From assembly GCF_001279775.1 (NCBI RefSeq), contig NZ_LGDG01000001.1, positions 256,971 through 320,970 on the forward strand: DNA of 64,000 nt, written 5' to 3'. Origin of the DNA: Streptomyces sp. MMG1533. Its GTDB lineage: Bacteria > Actinomycetota > Actinomycetes > Streptomycetales > Streptomycetaceae. How positions within the stretch are numbered: the stretch's first letter is position 1; each line of letters starts with the position of its first letter. Both the position numbers and the translations under genes were made by a program. Shown piece by piece: positions 42,696 through 52,331 of the stretch. Under the pieces are notes generated by a model that saw only the letters and a list, made by a program, of their open reading frames with translations, had not been told where the DNA came from and searched no databases.

Positions 42696-43829
42696 TCACC
42701 CGGCGGCGGCGTCGTCGTCCTCCTCCGCCAGCACCTGCCGGGCGGTCGCGAACGCCGAGTTCGCCGCCGGAACCCCGCAGTACACGGCCGTCTGCAGCAG
42801 CACCGCGCCGATCTCCTCGGGCGTGAGGCCGTTGCGCCGTGCCGCCCGCACATGCATCGCCAGCTCGTCGTAGTGGCCGTGCGCGACCAGCGCCGTCAGC
42901 GTGATCATGCTGCGCTCACGGCGGCTGAGCGTCGGATCGGTCCAGATCTCGCCCCACGCGTAGCGCGAGATGAAGTCCTGGAATCGCGCGGTGAAGGGCG
43001 TCTGCCGGGCCTGCGCCCGGTCCACGTGCGCGTCCCCGAGGACCTCGCGCCGCACCTCCATACCGCGCCTGGCGCCACCGTCGAAGTGTGCCCGCAGGGC
43101 GGTCAGGACGGCCTCTGGGCACTGCGCGGGCGCCAGATGCGAGGCGCCCGGGATCTCCACCAGTGCGGCGCCCGGCACCGCGTCCGCGATCTCCCGCAGA
43201 TGCGTCGGCGGGGTCGCGGGATCCTCGCGGCCGGCGACCAGCAGAGTGGGAGCGGAGATCTCCGCCAACCGCTCGCGCAGGTCGAACGCGCCCAGCGCGT
43301 CACAGCAGGCCGCGTACCCGTCGGGGTCGGCGTCCCGGTGGTCCTGGACGAGCTGTGGCACGGTGAACCCGGGTGTGAACCAGCGCGCGTCGGCGCTCTG
43401 CGCCAGCCACGCCATGCCCTCGCTCCGGACGCGTGCGGCCCGCTCCTCCCACGCCTTGGACCCGTTGAAGTGCGCGGACGAACAGATCACCGCGAGCGAC
43501 GACACCCGCTGCGGATGGTGCACGGCCAGATGCAGCCCCACCGCGCCGCCCAGCGACACTCCGGCGTACGCGAACCGCTCGATGCCGAGGGAGTCGGCGA
43601 GCCTGAGCACCAGGTCGGCGAGATCACCGACGGTCGCCCCCGGCCCGATCAGGTCGGCCGCCGAACCGCCGTGTCCCGGCAGGTCCCAGCGGATCACCCG
43701 GTGGCTGACGGACAGCTCGGGAGCGACCTGGTCCCACAGGGCGTACGACGTGCCCAGCGAGGGCCCGAGCAGCAGTGAGGGAGCGGAAGCGGCCCCCTCG
43801 GCACGGTGGTTGAGGAGTGTGTCGGTCAA
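42696..43829 (-). CDS. pcaL: PcaL: 3-oxoadipate enol-lactonase/4-carboxymuconolactone decarboxylase fusion
   Basis: 377 residues from a TTG that overlaps the pcaB stop (TTGA), with GGAG 5 bases upstream. The N-terminal alpha/beta-hydrolase lactonase has AYAGVSLGGAVGLH with Ser92 and LLVAGREDPATP and PGASHLAP for the remaining triad. The C-terminal decarboxylase (about 255-370) has FISRYAWGEIWTDPTLSRRERSMITL and ALVAHGHYDELAMHVRAA. The fusion, known from Rhodococcus and Streptomyces, converts carboxymuconolactone through enol-lactone to 3-oxoadipate. Last gene of the pca operon. Confidence 0.95.
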   Translation of the reverse strand: MTDTLLNHRAEGAASAPSLLLGPSLGTSYALWDQVAPELSVSHRVIRWDLPGHGGSAADLIGPGATVGDLADLVLRLADSLGIERFAYAGVSLGGAVGLHLAVHHPQRVSSLAVICSSAHFNGSKAWEERAARVRSEGMAWLAQSADARWFTPGFTVPQLVQDHRDADPDGYAACCDALGAFDLRERLAEISAPTLLVAGREDPATPPTHLREIADAVPGAALVEIPGASHLAPAQCPEAVLTALRAHFDGGARRGMEVRREVLGDAHVDRAQARQTPFTARFQDFISRYAWGEIWTDPTLSRRERSMITLTALVAHGHYDELAMHVRAARRNGLTPEEIGAVLLQTAVYCGVPAANSAFATARQVLAEEDDDAAAG

Positions 43830-45184
43830 CGTCGCTCCAGAGCACGGTCGGTGAGGACTCCGGCGGAGCCGGTGTAGCGGGCGGGGTCGGTGAGCTCGTC
43901 GAGGTCGATGTCCTTCAACTCGGGTTGCTCTGACAGGAGTTCGGCCAGGCTCCGCCCCTCGGCGTACGTACGCCGCGCGAGGTCCGTGAGCAGTTCCTTG
44001 GCGCGGGCGCGGCCGAGGACGGGCGCCAGCTCCGCGGACAGCCGCTCGGAGACGACCAACCCGTGGGTGAGGTCGAGGTGTTCGCGCATGACGTCCGCGT
44101 GGACCCGCAGTCCCTCGGTCAGTTCGGCCGCGTCGCGCGCGGCGCCGCCCACCAGCCGGAGCAGGTCCCGCAGCGGCTCCCACTCGGCGTGCCAGGCCCC
44201 GGCCGGCCGCTCGTCCTCGGCGACCAGCGAGCCGTACAGCGTGGCCGCGAGCTGCGGCGCCCGCCTGGCGGCGGCGGCGATCAGCGTGGACCGTACGGGG
44301 TTCGCCTTGTGCGGCATGGCCGACGAGCCGCCGCCGCTGCCCTCCGTGACCTCGGCGATCTCGGTCCGGGACAGCGTGAGCACGTCCACGGCGAGCTTGC
44401 CCAGGGCCCCCGCCGCGAAGGCCAGACAGCCGGCGAGGTCGGCGATCGGGGTGCGGAGGGTGTGCCAGGGCAACGCCGGTGCGGCGAGCCCGGCCTCCCG
44501 GGCGCAGTCCGTCGGCAGTGCGGTCGCGTCCTGAGCTCCGTAGGCGGTGAAGGCCGCCAATGTCCCGGCCGCACCGCCGAGTTGGGCGGGCAGCGAGTTC
44601 CGGACGGGCCGTACCCGATCCCGCGCGTCGAGCACCAGCGACCGCCACCCGGCGGCCTTCAGCCCGAACGTCGTGGGCACGGCGTGCTGGGTCAGCGTCC
44701 GCCCCGGCATCGCGGTGTCACGGTGCTCGGCGGCCAGCCGGGCCAGCGCCCGCTCGGTGCGGCCGAGGTCGTCGAGGATCAGGTCCAGCGTGCGCCGGGC
44801 GACCAGCATCATCGCCGTGTCCAGGATGTCCTGGCTGGTCGCACCCCGGTGGACGTACGGCCCGAACTCCTCGCCCACTTCCTTCGTCAGATCGGCGACC
44901 AGCGGAATGACGGGATTCCCGCCGCCCCGGGCACGCTCCGCCAGCGACCGTACGTCGAAACGGCCGGCGTCGGCCGCTTCGGTCACCACCGTCGCCGCCT
45001 CGGCCGGGGCGAGCCCGCGCGCGGCCTGCGCGCGGGTCAGGGCCGCCTCCGCGTCCAGCAGCGCCTGCAGGCAGGCCCGGTCGCTGGTCGCGTACGCGGC
45101 CGGGGAGCCTGCCCACCCGGGGGCGAGCAGGCCGGTGTCCGTTCCTTCCGGGGGCACCTCCCGCCCGAGGGGTGGGGGAGTCAC
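43826..45184 (-). CDS. pcaB: 3-carboxy-cis,cis-muconate cycloisomerase
   Basis: 452 residues from a GTG overlapping the pcaG stop (GTGA). GSSAMPHKANP at 286-296 is the fumarase/aspartase-superfamily signature; HRGATSQDILDTA and the helical lyase core are typical of PcaB. It converts 3-carboxy-cis,cis-muconate to carboxymuconolactone. It is located between the ring-cleavage dioxygenase and PcaL genes, with overlaps on both sides. Confidence 0.93.
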   Translation of the reverse strand: MTPPPLGREVPPEGTDTGLLAPGWAGSPAAYATSDRACLQALLDAEAALTRAQAARGLAPAEAATVVTEAADAGRFDVRSLAERARGGGNPVIPLVADLTKEVGEEFGPYVHRGATSQDILDTAMMLVARRTLDLILDDLGRTERALARLAAEHRDTAMPGRTLTQHAVPTTFGLKAAGWRSLVLDARDRVRPVRNSLPAQLGGAAGTLAAFTAYGAQDATALPTDCAREAGLAAPALPWHTLRTPIADLAGCLAFAAGALGKLAVDVLTLSRTEIAEVTEGSGGGSSAMPHKANPVRSTLIAAAARRAPQLAATLYGSLVAEDERPAGAWHAEWEPLRDLLRLVGGAARDAAELTEGLRVHADVMREHLDLTHGLVVSERLSAELAPVLGRARAKELLTDLARRTYAEGRSLAELLSEQPELKDIDLDELTDPARYTGSAGVLTDRALERR

Positions 45185-45786
45185 TCGAACTCCAGGAAGA
45201 CCGTCTCGCCTTCGCCCTGAAGGCGGATGTCGAAGCGGTACGTTCCGTTGCCCCCGTCGGTGGCGATCAGCGTGTCGCGTCGTTCCGGGGCCAACTGCGC
45301 GAGCAGCGGGTCCGCGGCGAGCGCCGCCTCGTCGCCCGGCAGGTAGATCCGGGTGAACAGGTGCACCAGCAGCCCGCGCGCGAAGACGCACACGCTGAGG
45401 TACGGGGCGCTCCGGCCCCGCGCACCGGGCCTGAGGGTCCGCGCCGACCAGTGGCCGCCGGCGTCGGTCTGGATGCGGCCCCAGCCGGTGAACTCCACGC
45501 CGTTGCGGCCGAGGAAGCCGCCGCTGGCCGGGTCACGCCGCATCGAGCCGTCGACCGTCGGCAGGTTGCCGTCGGGGTCGGGACCCCACAGCTCCACGAA
45601 CGCGTCCGGCAGCGCTCTGCCCTCGCCGTCGTACACGTGCCCGTGCACGGCGATCGTGTCCGGGTGGCCGACCGGGGCGATGTCGCCGCCGCCGGGGAAC
45701 GGCAGGGCGTGGCCGTAGAAGGGGCCGACCGTGTGGGACGGGGTGGGCAGCACGGTCTCCGGACGACTTGTGTCGATCTTCGTCAT
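45181..45786 (-). CDS. pcaG: Protocatechuate 3,4-dioxygenase, alpha subunit
   Basis: 201 residues. TPSHTVGPFYGHALPF, VHGHVYDGEGRALPDAFVELWGPD and YLSVCVFARGLLVHLFTRIYLP are characteristic of PcaG. The alpha subunit lacks the iron but forms part of the active-site wall with PcaH. Overlaps pcaB by 4 bases and follows pcaH by 6 bases. Confidence 0.94.
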   Translation of the reverse strand: MTKIDTSRPETVLPTPSHTVGPFYGHALPFPGGGDIAPVGHPDTIAVHGHVYDGEGRALPDAFVELWGPDPDGNLPTVDGSMRRDPASGGFLGRNGVEFTGWGRIQTDAGGHWSARTLRPGARGRSAPYLSVCVFARGLLVHLFTRIYLPGDEAALAADPLLAQLAPERRDTLIATDGGNGTYRFDIRLQGEGETVFLEFE

Positions 45787-45792
45787 GGCAGG

Positions 45793-46566
45793 TCAGCGTC
45801 CTTCTTCGATCCAGGTGGCGTTCGGCCCGTCGAGCACGATGTCCCAGTGGTAGCCCATCGAGAACTCCGGCACCGACAGGCTGTGGTCGTATGTCGCGAC
45901 CAGCCGCTGCCGGGCCGCGTCGTCCGTCACCGACTGGATGATCGGGTCGTAGGGGAACAGCGGATCGCTCGGGAAGTACATCTGCGTCACGAGCCGCTGC
46001 GTGAACGCCGAACCGAACAGCGAGAAGTGGATGTGCGCCGGCCGCCAGGCGTTGACGTGCTGACGCCACGGGTACGGGCCCGGCTGGACGGTCGTGAAGC
46101 GGTAGAAGCCGTTGTCGTCGCTCAACGTGCGGCCGACGCCGGTGAAGTTCGGGTCCAGCGGGGCGTCGTGCTGCTCTCGCTGGTGGGCGTAGCGCCCGGC
46201 CGAGTTCGCCTGCCAGATCTCGACCAGCTGGCCGCGGATCGGGCGCCCGCTGCGGTCCAGGAGGCGCCCGGAGACGGTGATGCGTTCGCCGATCGGCTCG
46301 CCGGTGTGCTGCCGGGTCAGGTCGTTGTCGATCTCGGTGATGTCCCGCTCCCCGAAGGCGGGCGAGGACAGCTCCACCAGCTCCGGGTCTTTGCTCACGT
46401 CGATCGCGATCGGCGGCTGCTTGGGGTGCCGTAGGACCGAGGAGCGGTACGGGGCGTAGTCGCGGCGCGGCTGGTGCTCGACGGGGGCGCCGTCGGCGAC
46501 GCGCTTCTCGTACGCGGCGTGCTCGGCCGCGATCTCCAGGTCGATGTCCGCTTGGGTGAGAGTCAT
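45793..46566 (-). CDS. pcaH: Protocatechuate 3,4-dioxygenase, beta subunit
   Basis: 257 residues from the ATG at 46566. The four non-heme Fe(III) ligands are visible: Y126 (SAGRYAHQ), Y165 (QPGPYPW) and H178/H180 (RPAHIHFSLFG). The enzyme cleaves protocatechuate intradiol to 3-carboxy-cis,cis-muconate using oxygen. The size is normal for PcaH. The gene lies between pcaF and pcaG. Confidence 0.95.
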   Translation of the reverse strand: MTLTQADIDLEIAAEHAAYEKRVADGAPVEHQPRRDYAPYRSSVLRHPKQPPIAIDVSKDPELVELSSPAFGERDITEIDNDLTRQHTGEPIGERITVSGRLLDRSGRPIRGQLVEIWQANSAGRYAHQREQHDAPLDPNFTGVGRTLSDDNGFYRFTTVQPGPYPWRQHVNAWRPAHIHFSLFGSAFTQRLVTQMYFPSDPLFPYDPIIQSVTDDAARQRLVATYDHSLSVPEFSMGYHWDIVLDGPNATWIEEGR

Positions 46567-46583
46567 GGGGGTTCCTAAGCTTC

Positions 46584-47786
46584 CTAGCGCTCGAGGACGA
46601 GGGCGAGGCCCTGGCCCACGCCGATGCAGAGGGTGGCGACGCCGATTCCACTGCCCTTGCGGGCGAGCTGGTGGGCGACCGTACCGGCGAGACGGGCACC
46701 GGACGCGCCGAGCGGGTGGCCGAGGGCGATGGCACCGCCCTGCGGGTTGAGGATCGCCGGGTCGAACTCGGGCCATTCGGCGACACAACCCAGCACCTGG
46801 GCGGCGAACGCCTCGTTCAGCTCCAGCACTGACAGGTCGTCAAAGCCCTTGCGTGCCTTGGCGAGTGCGCGGTTGACGGCCTCGACGGGGGCAAGGCCGA
46901 AGTAGTGCGGGTCGAGGGCGGAGACACCGGTCGCCAAGACCCGGGCCAGCGGTTCACGGCCGGTGGCCCGCAGGCCCTCCTCGTCGACGAGGAGCAGGGC
47001 GGCGGCGCCGTCGTTCAACGGTGATGCGTTGCCGGCGGTGACCGTTCCCCCGGAGCTACGGAAGGACGGCTTGAGCCTGGCCATGGCGCTCAGCGACGCG
47101 TCCGGCCGTACGCACTCGTCGGCGCCGAAGACCACCGGCTCGCCCTTGCGCTGCGGGATCGGCACCGGCGCGAGCTCGGCGTCGAACAGGCCCGCCTGCT
47201 GGGCGCGCGCCGCCTTCCGGTGGCTGTTCAGCGCGAACTCGTCCTGCTGGTCACGGCTGATCTTGTGCTTCTCGGCGATGAGCTCGGCCGACTCGCCCAG
47301 CGGGACCGTCCACTGCGGCTCCATCCTGGGGTTGACCATGCGCCAGCCCAGCGTGGTGGAGTACAGCTCGGCGTGCCCGGCCGGGAACGGCTTGTCCGAC
47401 TTGGGCAGCACGTACGGCGCCCGGGTCATCGACTCCACGCCGCCCGCCACGGCGATGGAGGCGTCCCCGACCGCGATGGCGCGGGCCGCCTGGATCACGG
47501 CCTCCAGGCCCGACGCGCACAGCCGGTTGACGGTGACACCCGGCACGGACGTGGGCAGGCCGGCAAGGAGCGCCGCCATTCTGCCCACGTTGCGGTTCTC
47601 CTCACCGGCGCCGTTGGCGTTGCCGAAGTACACGTCCTCGATCCGGGACGGGTCCAACTCGGGTGTACGGCCGAGCAGTTCACGGATGGCGTGCGCACCC
47701 AGGTCGTCGGGGCGGACGGCGGCGAGGGCGCCGCTGTAGCGGCCGATCGGGGTGCGGACGGCGTCGACGATGTAGACGTTCTTCAC
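46584..47786 (-). CDS. pcaF: Beta-ketoadipyl-CoA thiolase
   Basis: 400 residues from a GTG that overlaps the pcaJ stop. The catalytic residues are C90 ([11 protein letters not shown]), H357 ([10 protein letters not shown]) and C387 (TLCIGVGQG). It cleaves 3-oxoadipyl-CoA to succinyl-CoA and acetyl-CoA, the last step of the pathway. Context separates it from other acetyl-CoA acyltransferases. Confidence 0.94.
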   Translation of the reverse strand: MKNVYIVDAVRTPIGRYSGALAAVRPDDLGAHAIRELLGRTPELDPSRIEDVYFGNANGAGEENRNVGRMAALLAGLPTSVPGVTVNRLCASGLEAVIQAARAIAVGDASIAVAGGVESMTRAPYVLPKSDKPFPAGHAELYSTTLGWRMVNPRMEPQWTVPLGESAELIAEKHKISRDQQDEFALNSHRKAARAQQAGLFDAELAPVPIPQRKGEPVVFGADECVRPDASLSAMARLKPSFRSSGGTVTAGNASPLNDGAAALLLVDEEGLRATGREPLARVLATGVSALDPHYFGLAPVEAVNRALAKARKGFDDLSVLELNEAFAAQVLGCVAEWPEFDPAILNPQGGAIALGHPLGASGARLAGTVAHQLARKGSGIGVATLCIGVGQGLALVLER

Positions 47787-48427
47787 CGCAGGCCCTCCGC
47801 GACGGTCAGCTTGGCGTCGGTCTTGGCCGTGATCTCGTCGACGCTCACGCCGGGCGCGGTCTCGACGAGTACCAGGCCGTCCTGCGTGACGTCCAGGACG
47901 CCGAGGTCGGTGATGATCCGGTTCACACACGCCTTACCCGTGAGCGGCAGCGCGCACTCGGCGAGGATCTTCGGGGAGCCGTCCTTCGCGGTGTGGGTCA
48001 TCACGACGATGACCGTGCGGGCGCCGTGGACCAGGTCCATCGCCCCGCCGATCCCGGTGATCATCTTGCCGGGGATGGCCCAGTTGGCCAGGTCGCCCGT
48101 CTCGGACACCTGCATGGCACCGAGCACGGCGACGTCGATGTGCCCGCCGCGGATCATGGAGAACGACAGCGCGGAGTCGAAGAAGGAGGCGCCGGGCAGC
48201 ACGGTGACGGTTTCCTTGCCCGCGTTGATCAGATCGGGGTCGACCTGGTCCTCGGTGGGGTAGGGGCCGGTGCCCAGGATCCCGTTCTCCGACTCGAGGA
48301 TCACCTCGACGCCCGGCGGGAGGTAGTTGGGGATCAGCGTCGGCAGGCCGATGCCGAGATTGACGTACTGGCCGTCCGCCAGCTCGCGCGCGGCCCGCGC
48401 GGCCATCTGTTCACGCGTCCAGGCCAT
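47783..48427 (-). CDS. pcaJ: 3-oxoadipate CoA-transferase, beta subunit
   Basis: 214 residues; the ATG shares one base with the pcaI stop (TGATG). ESENGILG contains the catalytic glutamate E47 of the SENG signature. [14 protein letters not shown] and [10 protein letters not shown] are family elements. It transfers CoA from succinyl-CoA to 3-oxoadipate together with PcaI. Confidence 0.94.
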   Translation of the reverse strand: MAWTREQMAARAARELADGQYVNLGIGLPTLIPNYLPPGVEVILESENGILGTGPYPTEDQVDPDLINAGKETVTVLPGASFFDSALSFSMIRGGHIDVAVLGAMQVSETGDLANWAIPGKMITGIGGAMDLVHGARTVIVVMTHTAKDGSPKILAECALPLTGKACVNRIITDLGVLDVTQDGLVLVETAPGVSVDEITAKTDAKLTVAEGLR

Positions 48428-49182
48428 CAGGAACTCACCGTCCGCTTCTCGATGCCCTTGTCGGCTGCCTGCTCCGGGGTGAGTGCCACCACCCGTTGTA
48501 CGAAGATTCCCGGCAGGTGCACCGCGTCCGGCTCGATCTCCCCGGGCTCCACCAGCTCCTCCACCTCGGCGATCGTGATCCGGCCCGCCATGGCGGCGAG
48601 GGGGTTGAAGTTGCGGGTGGACCTGTTGAAGACCAGGTTCCCGTGGCGGTCGCCCTTCGCCGCCCGTACCAGCGCGAAGTCGGTGCGGATCCCGTGCTCC
48701 AGGACGTATTCCACGCCGTCGAACTCCCGCACCTCCTTCGGCGGTGAGGCGAGCGCGACGCCGCCCTGACCGTCGTAGCGCCACGGCAGTCCGCCGTCGG
48801 CGACCTGCGTGCCCACGCCCGCCGGTGTGAAGAACGCGGGGATCCCCGCGCCGCCGGCCCGCAGCCGCTCGGCCAGCGTGCCCTGCGGGATCATCTCGAC
48901 CTCGAGCTCCCCGCCCAGGTACTGGCGGGCGAACTCCTTGTTCGCGCCTATGTACGAGCCGGTCACCCGGGCGATCCGCCCGGCCGACAGCAGCACGGCT
49001 AGGCCCGAGTCCATCGCCCCGCAGTTGTTCGAGACGACGCTCACGTCGGTGACCCCCCGCGCGTACAGCGCCTGGATCAGCACGTTGGGCACACCGCTCA
49101 GCCCGAAACCGCCCACGGCGAGCGACGCACCGTCCGGCACATCGGCCACCGCCTCCAGGGCCGTGGCGACCACCTTGTCCAT
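48427..49182 (-). CDS. pcaI: 3-oxoadipate CoA-transferase, alpha subunit
   Basis: 251 residues from the ATG at 49182; the frame is open to 49209 but the shorter form fits the family. [20 protein letters not shown] is the CoA-transferase family I signature (GGF), with [14 protein letters not shown] following. First gene of the pcaIJFHGBL operon. The divergent repressor gene pcaV is 240 bases away, with a 16-bp tandem-repeat array and a palindrome in between. Confidence 0.93.
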   Translation of the reverse strand: MDKVVATALEAVADVPDGASLAVGGFGLSGVPNVLIQALYARGVTDVSVVSNNCGAMDSGLAVLLSAGRIARVTGSYIGANKEFARQYLGGELEVEMIPQGTLAERLRAGGAGIPAFFTPAGVGTQVADGGLPWRYDGQGGVALASPPKEVREFDGVEYVLEHGIRTDFALVRAAKGDRHGNLVFNRSTRNFNPLAAMAGRITIAEVEELVEPGEIEPDAVHLPGIFVQRVVALTPEQAADKGIEKRTVSS

Positions 49183-49222
49183 CCGTGAAGCCCCATCCCG
49201 TCCGAGCACCCGTCCACGAATT

Positions 49223-49238
49223 AGTCAGGGCACTGATT
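49223..49238. promoter_or_regulatory. Probable PcaV operator at the pcaI promoter
   Basis: AGTCAGGGCACTGATT: 6-base arms with one mismatch (AGTCAG/CTGATT) around GGCA. Read on the minus strand it starts AATCAGTGC, the same 9-mer as in the tandem repeats near pcaV. It lies about 40 bases upstream of the pcaI ATG. Confidence 0.65.
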
Positions 49239-49356
49239 ATTTCAGCGAGGTGTCCTTCACGCTGCCACCGGAGGGGCGAGGCGTCAAGACCCAGGAGAAA
49301 TACGAGGTCAGTTCACATGTGCGTGCCGCAGACAGTCGAGTCGCCGCCCGGTATTG

Positions 49357-49404
49357 TTCAGTGCACCAACGAATCAGTGCATCAATGAATCAGTGCATCA
49401 ACGC
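49357..49404. repeat. Three 16-bp tandem repeats, probable PcaV operators
   Basis: TTCAGTGCACCAACGA, ATCAGTGCATCAATGA and ATCAGTGCATCAACGC follow one another without gaps, ending 20 bases before the pcaV start. TATTGT at 49352-49357 could be the pcaV -10. The shared TCAGTGCA core also occurs inverted at 49230-49238. Confidence 0.8.
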
Positions 49405-49424
49405 ATACGACCTCGGGAGCGCAG

Positions 49425-49892
49425 ATGGCCGCGCTGGACCTCACGACCCACCCCGGGCACCTGGCCCGGCGGCTCCAGCAGGCGCACTACCTGCTGTGGA
49501 ACACGATGGTCTCCGAGGAGATCACCTCGCCGCAGTTCGCGGTCCTCAACGCGCTCGTCGGGGAACCGGACCGCCTGGACCAGCGGACCGTCGGGGAACG
49601 CGTGGGGCTGGACCGGTCGACCATCGCCGAGGTGATCAGCCGGCTCGGCCGGCGCGGGCTCCTCGACAAGGTGCGCGACCCGCAGGACGGCCGCCGCTTC
49701 CTGCTGCGCCTCACCGAGGAGGGCCTGCGCACCCACCGCAAGCTGACCGTGCGCACGGCCCGGATGAACCAGGTCTTCCTGGCCCCGCTCTCCGCCGAGG
49801 AGCAGACCGTGTTCTTCGACCTCATCCGGCGCGTCTCGGACGCGGCCGAGGGGCTCCGCAACCCGACGGAACCTCTTGTCACCCAGCGCTGA
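49425..49892 (+). CDS. pcaV: MarR-family repressor of the pca operon
   Basis: 155 residues; GGGAGC precedes the ATG. The N-terminal helix LTTHPGHLARRLQQAHYLLWN has Arg15 and His21 at the positions I recall as protocatechuate-binding in Streptomyces coelicolor PcaV. The winged HTH is about 50-95 (LDQRTVGERVGLDRSTIAEVISRLGRRGLLDK, with the wing DPQDGRRFLLRLT). It is divergent from pcaIJFHGBL. Protocatechuate binding releases the protein from DNA in the homologue. Confidence 0.92.
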   Translation: MAALDLTTHPGHLARRLQQAHYLLWNTMVSEEITSPQFAVLNALVGEPDRLDQRTVGERVGLDRSTIAEVISRLGRRGLLDKVRDPQDGRRFLLRLTEEGLRTHRKLTVRTARMNQVFLAPLSAEEQTVFFDLIRRVSDAAEGLRNPTEPLVTQR

Positions 49893-49959
49893 ACCGCAGC
49901 CCCGGGCCCGCCGCTCGAACCCGCTGCTTGAACCCGCAGCCCCGAACCCGCTCAGCGGC

Positions 49960-50967
49960 TCACGACGCCTTGGCGAAGACCACCCACACCTGGCCCTTGG
50001 CGAAGTTCACCGGCGTACCGCCGCTGGTCGTGAACTCGGTGCCCTCCGCGGCCTCCGGCCGCGACCAGTTCACGTCGTAGGCCCGGCCGTCGCGCAGCAC
50101 CTCCGCCTTCCCGGAGCCGACGGTCTCGGTGTACGGCGTGTTGTTGCCGAGGAAGTCGTAGAAGGCCGACTCGCGCACCTTCACGTACTGCACGACGACC
50201 GTCGCCGGTGCCACCCGCTTCCCGTCGCTCGTCACGGTCGGCGTCCCGTCCATCGACACCAGCCAGCGGGACCGGTCCGCGGACCAGGTGAAGGTGAAAC
50301 TCGCCGACGGGTAGCGCACGGTCCGGGAGGTCTCCGGCTGCCCGCCGGAAGGTGCGGTGCCGTAGTGGAAGCCGGTGGTCAGCGCGTCTGTGCCGGGAGC
50401 GGCGGACAGCAGCCGGTCCGGGCGCAGGAAGAGGTTGTGCGGTGCGGACCTGTCGGTGCCGCGGTAGTAGGCGCCGGACACCTTGCCGGGAGTCTGCACG
50501 ACCAGCGGCGCGTTGTTGATCAGCGGCATCAGCTTGCCCTGGGCCCCGGAGAAGGCCAGCGTCGGCTGCTCGAACTGGCGCAGCAGCTCCAGGTCCGACT
50601 CGCGGGCGCTGCGCACGGGCCCGACGGCCTTCGGCAGCTTGGTCGCGTAGAGGGCCATCAGCCGGCTCATCCCGCCCTCGACCTGCTCGGCGTACACGAT
50701 GTCGGCGGAGTTCAGGCCCGTCTGGGGCCGCGCCGTGCGGGCGTTGTCGATCTTCACGGCGAGTACGGAACCGGCGGCGGCGCCGCTCTGGCTCCCGCCG
50801 CCGCTCTCGGTGGGCGTGCGCAGCTGTCCGCGCCCGTCCTCGACCGTGCCGCGTCCGCCCGTACAGCCCGCCACCAGCGAGGCGGTCGCCGCGACGGCGA
50901 GCAGCGCCACCGCCGTAGCAGCGCGCCGCGTGCGCGCTCCGTGTCCCATGCTCACCGTGGCCACCAT
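49960..50967 (-). CDS. DUF3048 (YerB-like) lipoprotein
   Basis: 335 residues. The signal peptide ends with LVAGC, a standard lipobox, so the protein is membrane-anchored outside. A Gly/Ser-rich linker precedes the DUF3048 domain (VLAVKIDNARTARPQTGLNSADIVYAEQVEGGMSRLMALYATKLP and ARESDLELLRQF). The C-terminal half (ASFTFTWSADRSRWLVSMDG) completes the fold. Function unknown; YerB-like proteins are envelope-associated. An ATG at 50949 is an alternative start. Confidence 0.87.
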   Translation of the reverse strand: MVATVSMGHGARTRRAATAVALLAVAATASLVAGCTGGRGTVEDGRGQLRTPTESGGGSQSGAAAGSVLAVKIDNARTARPQTGLNSADIVYAEQVEGGMSRLMALYATKLPKAVGPVRSARESDLELLRQFEQPTLAFSGAQGKLMPLINNAPLVVQTPGKVSGAYYRGTDRSAPHNLFLRPDRLLSAAPGTDALTTGFHYGTAPSGGQPETSRTVRYPSASFTFTWSADRSRWLVSMDGTPTVTSDGKRVAPATVVVQYVKVRESAFYDFLGNNTPYTETVGSGKAEVLRDGRAYDVNWSRPEAAEGTEFTTSGGTPVNFAKGQVWVVFAKAS

Positions 50968-51139
50968 TCTCTTGCCATTGATTGTGCGCTTATAAGTTCA
51001 TTCGTGGCCATACCCGATCGAATCTGATTACCGGCGTTTACTACGCCGATCGGCCCAGGTGCGGTGGTTCGCCGGGTGGAGTTCGGGTACCCGGGCGCAA
51101 CGCAGACCGGACGCGCCGATGTGAACTGGGGAGCGTGCG

Positions 51140-52330
51140 ATGAAGGCAGTGACCTGGCAGGGCAAGCGGGACGTGCGGGTGGAGAACGTGCCCGATCCGA
51201 CGATCCAGGAGCCGACGGACGCCGTCATCCGCATCACCTCCACCGGGCTGTGCGGCTCCGACCTGCATCTGTACGAGGTGCTTACCGCGTTCATGACACC
51301 AGGCGACATCCTCGGTCACGAGCCGATGGGCATCGTCGAGGAGGTCGGCGCCGGGGTGCCGGACCTCGCGGCCGGCGACCGGGTCGTGGTGCCCTTCCAG
51401 ATCGCCTGCGGCAACTGCTGGATGTGCATGACCGGACTGCCGACGCAGTGCGAGACCACCCAGGTCACCGGCGAGGGCATGGGCGCCGCCCTCTTCGGCT
51501 ACACCCGCCTGTACGGCTCCGTACCGGGCGCCCAGGCCGAGTACCTGCGCGTCCCGCAGGCGCAGTTCGGGCCGATCAAGGTCCCCGAGGGCCCGCCCGA
51601 CGACCGCTTCGTCTACCTCTCCGACGTCCTGCCCACCGCCTGGCAGGCGGTCGCCTACGCGGACGTCCCGCAGGGCGGCAGCGTTGCCGTGCTGGGCCTA
51701 GGGCCCATCGGCGACATGGCCTGCCGCATCGCCCAACTGCGCGGCGCCGGGCGGGTGTTCGGCGTGGACCTGGTGAGCGAGCGGCTGCGCCGGGCACGGT
51801 CGCGGGGTGTGGAGACGTACGACCTGCGGAGCCTGGACAACGAGAAGGAACTCGTCCAGGCGATCCGCGACGAGACGGACGGCCGCGGCCCCGACGCCGT
51901 GATCGACGCCGTGGGCACCGAGGCCCACGGCAGCGCCGCCGCCCGCATGGCCCAGCAGGCCTCGGCCCTGCTGCCCCGGAAGATCGGCGGGCCGTTCGCG
52001 GAACGCTTCAGCGTCGACCGGCTGGCCGCCCTCCACACCGCCATCGAACTGGTCCGCCGGGGCGGCACGCTCTCACTCGTCGGTGTGTACGGCGGCATGG
52101 CCGACCCGCTGCCGATGCTCACGATGTTCGACAAGCAGATCCAGATCCGGATGGGCCAGGCGAACGTGCGCCGCTGGAGCGACGAGATCCTCCCGTACCT
52201 CACCGACGAGGACCCCCTCGGCGTCGACGACTTCGCCACCCACCGGCTGCCGCTCAGCGAGGCGCCGCACGCGTACGAGATGTTCCAGCGCAAGCGGGAG
52301 GGCGCGGTCAAGGTGCTGATGACGCCGTGA
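51140..52330 (+). CDS. Zinc-dependent alcohol dehydrogenase (formaldehyde dehydrogenase-like)
   Basis: 396 residues; the ATG follows GGGAGCG. C38 in GLCGSDLHLYE, with GHEPMGIVEEVG, gives the catalytic zinc site. Cysteines in CGNCWMCMTGLPTQC bind the structural zinc. VAVLGLGPIGDMACRIAQLRGA is the NAD loop. Length and the QASALLPRKIGGPFAER insertion resemble glutathione-independent formaldehyde dehydrogenase-like proteins. The natural substrate is not deducible. Its stop is 1 base from the stop of the convergent ligase gene. Confidence 0.88.
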   Translation: MKAVTWQGKRDVRVENVPDPTIQEPTDAVIRITSTGLCGSDLHLYEVLTAFMTPGDILGHEPMGIVEEVGAGVPDLAAGDRVVVPFQIACGNCWMCMTGLPTQCETTQVTGEGMGAALFGYTRLYGSVPGAQAEYLRVPQAQFGPIKVPEGPPDDRFVYLSDVLPTAWQAVAYADVPQGGSVAVLGLGPIGDMACRIAQLRGAGRVFGVDLVSERLRRARSRGVETYDLRSLDNEKELVQAIRDETDGRGPDAVIDAVGTEAHGSAAARMAQQASALLPRKIGGPFAERFSVDRLAALHTAIELVRRGGTLSLVGVYGGMADPLPMLTMFDKQIQIRMGQANVRRWSDEILPYLTDEDPLGVDDFATHRLPLSEAPHAYEMFQRKREGAVKVLMTP

Positions 52331-52331
52331 G

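Noticed and set aside
49357..49404. CRISPR or integration-site repeats
   Set aside because: Gapless 16-base tandem repeats at a repressor promoter; operator explanation is sufficient.
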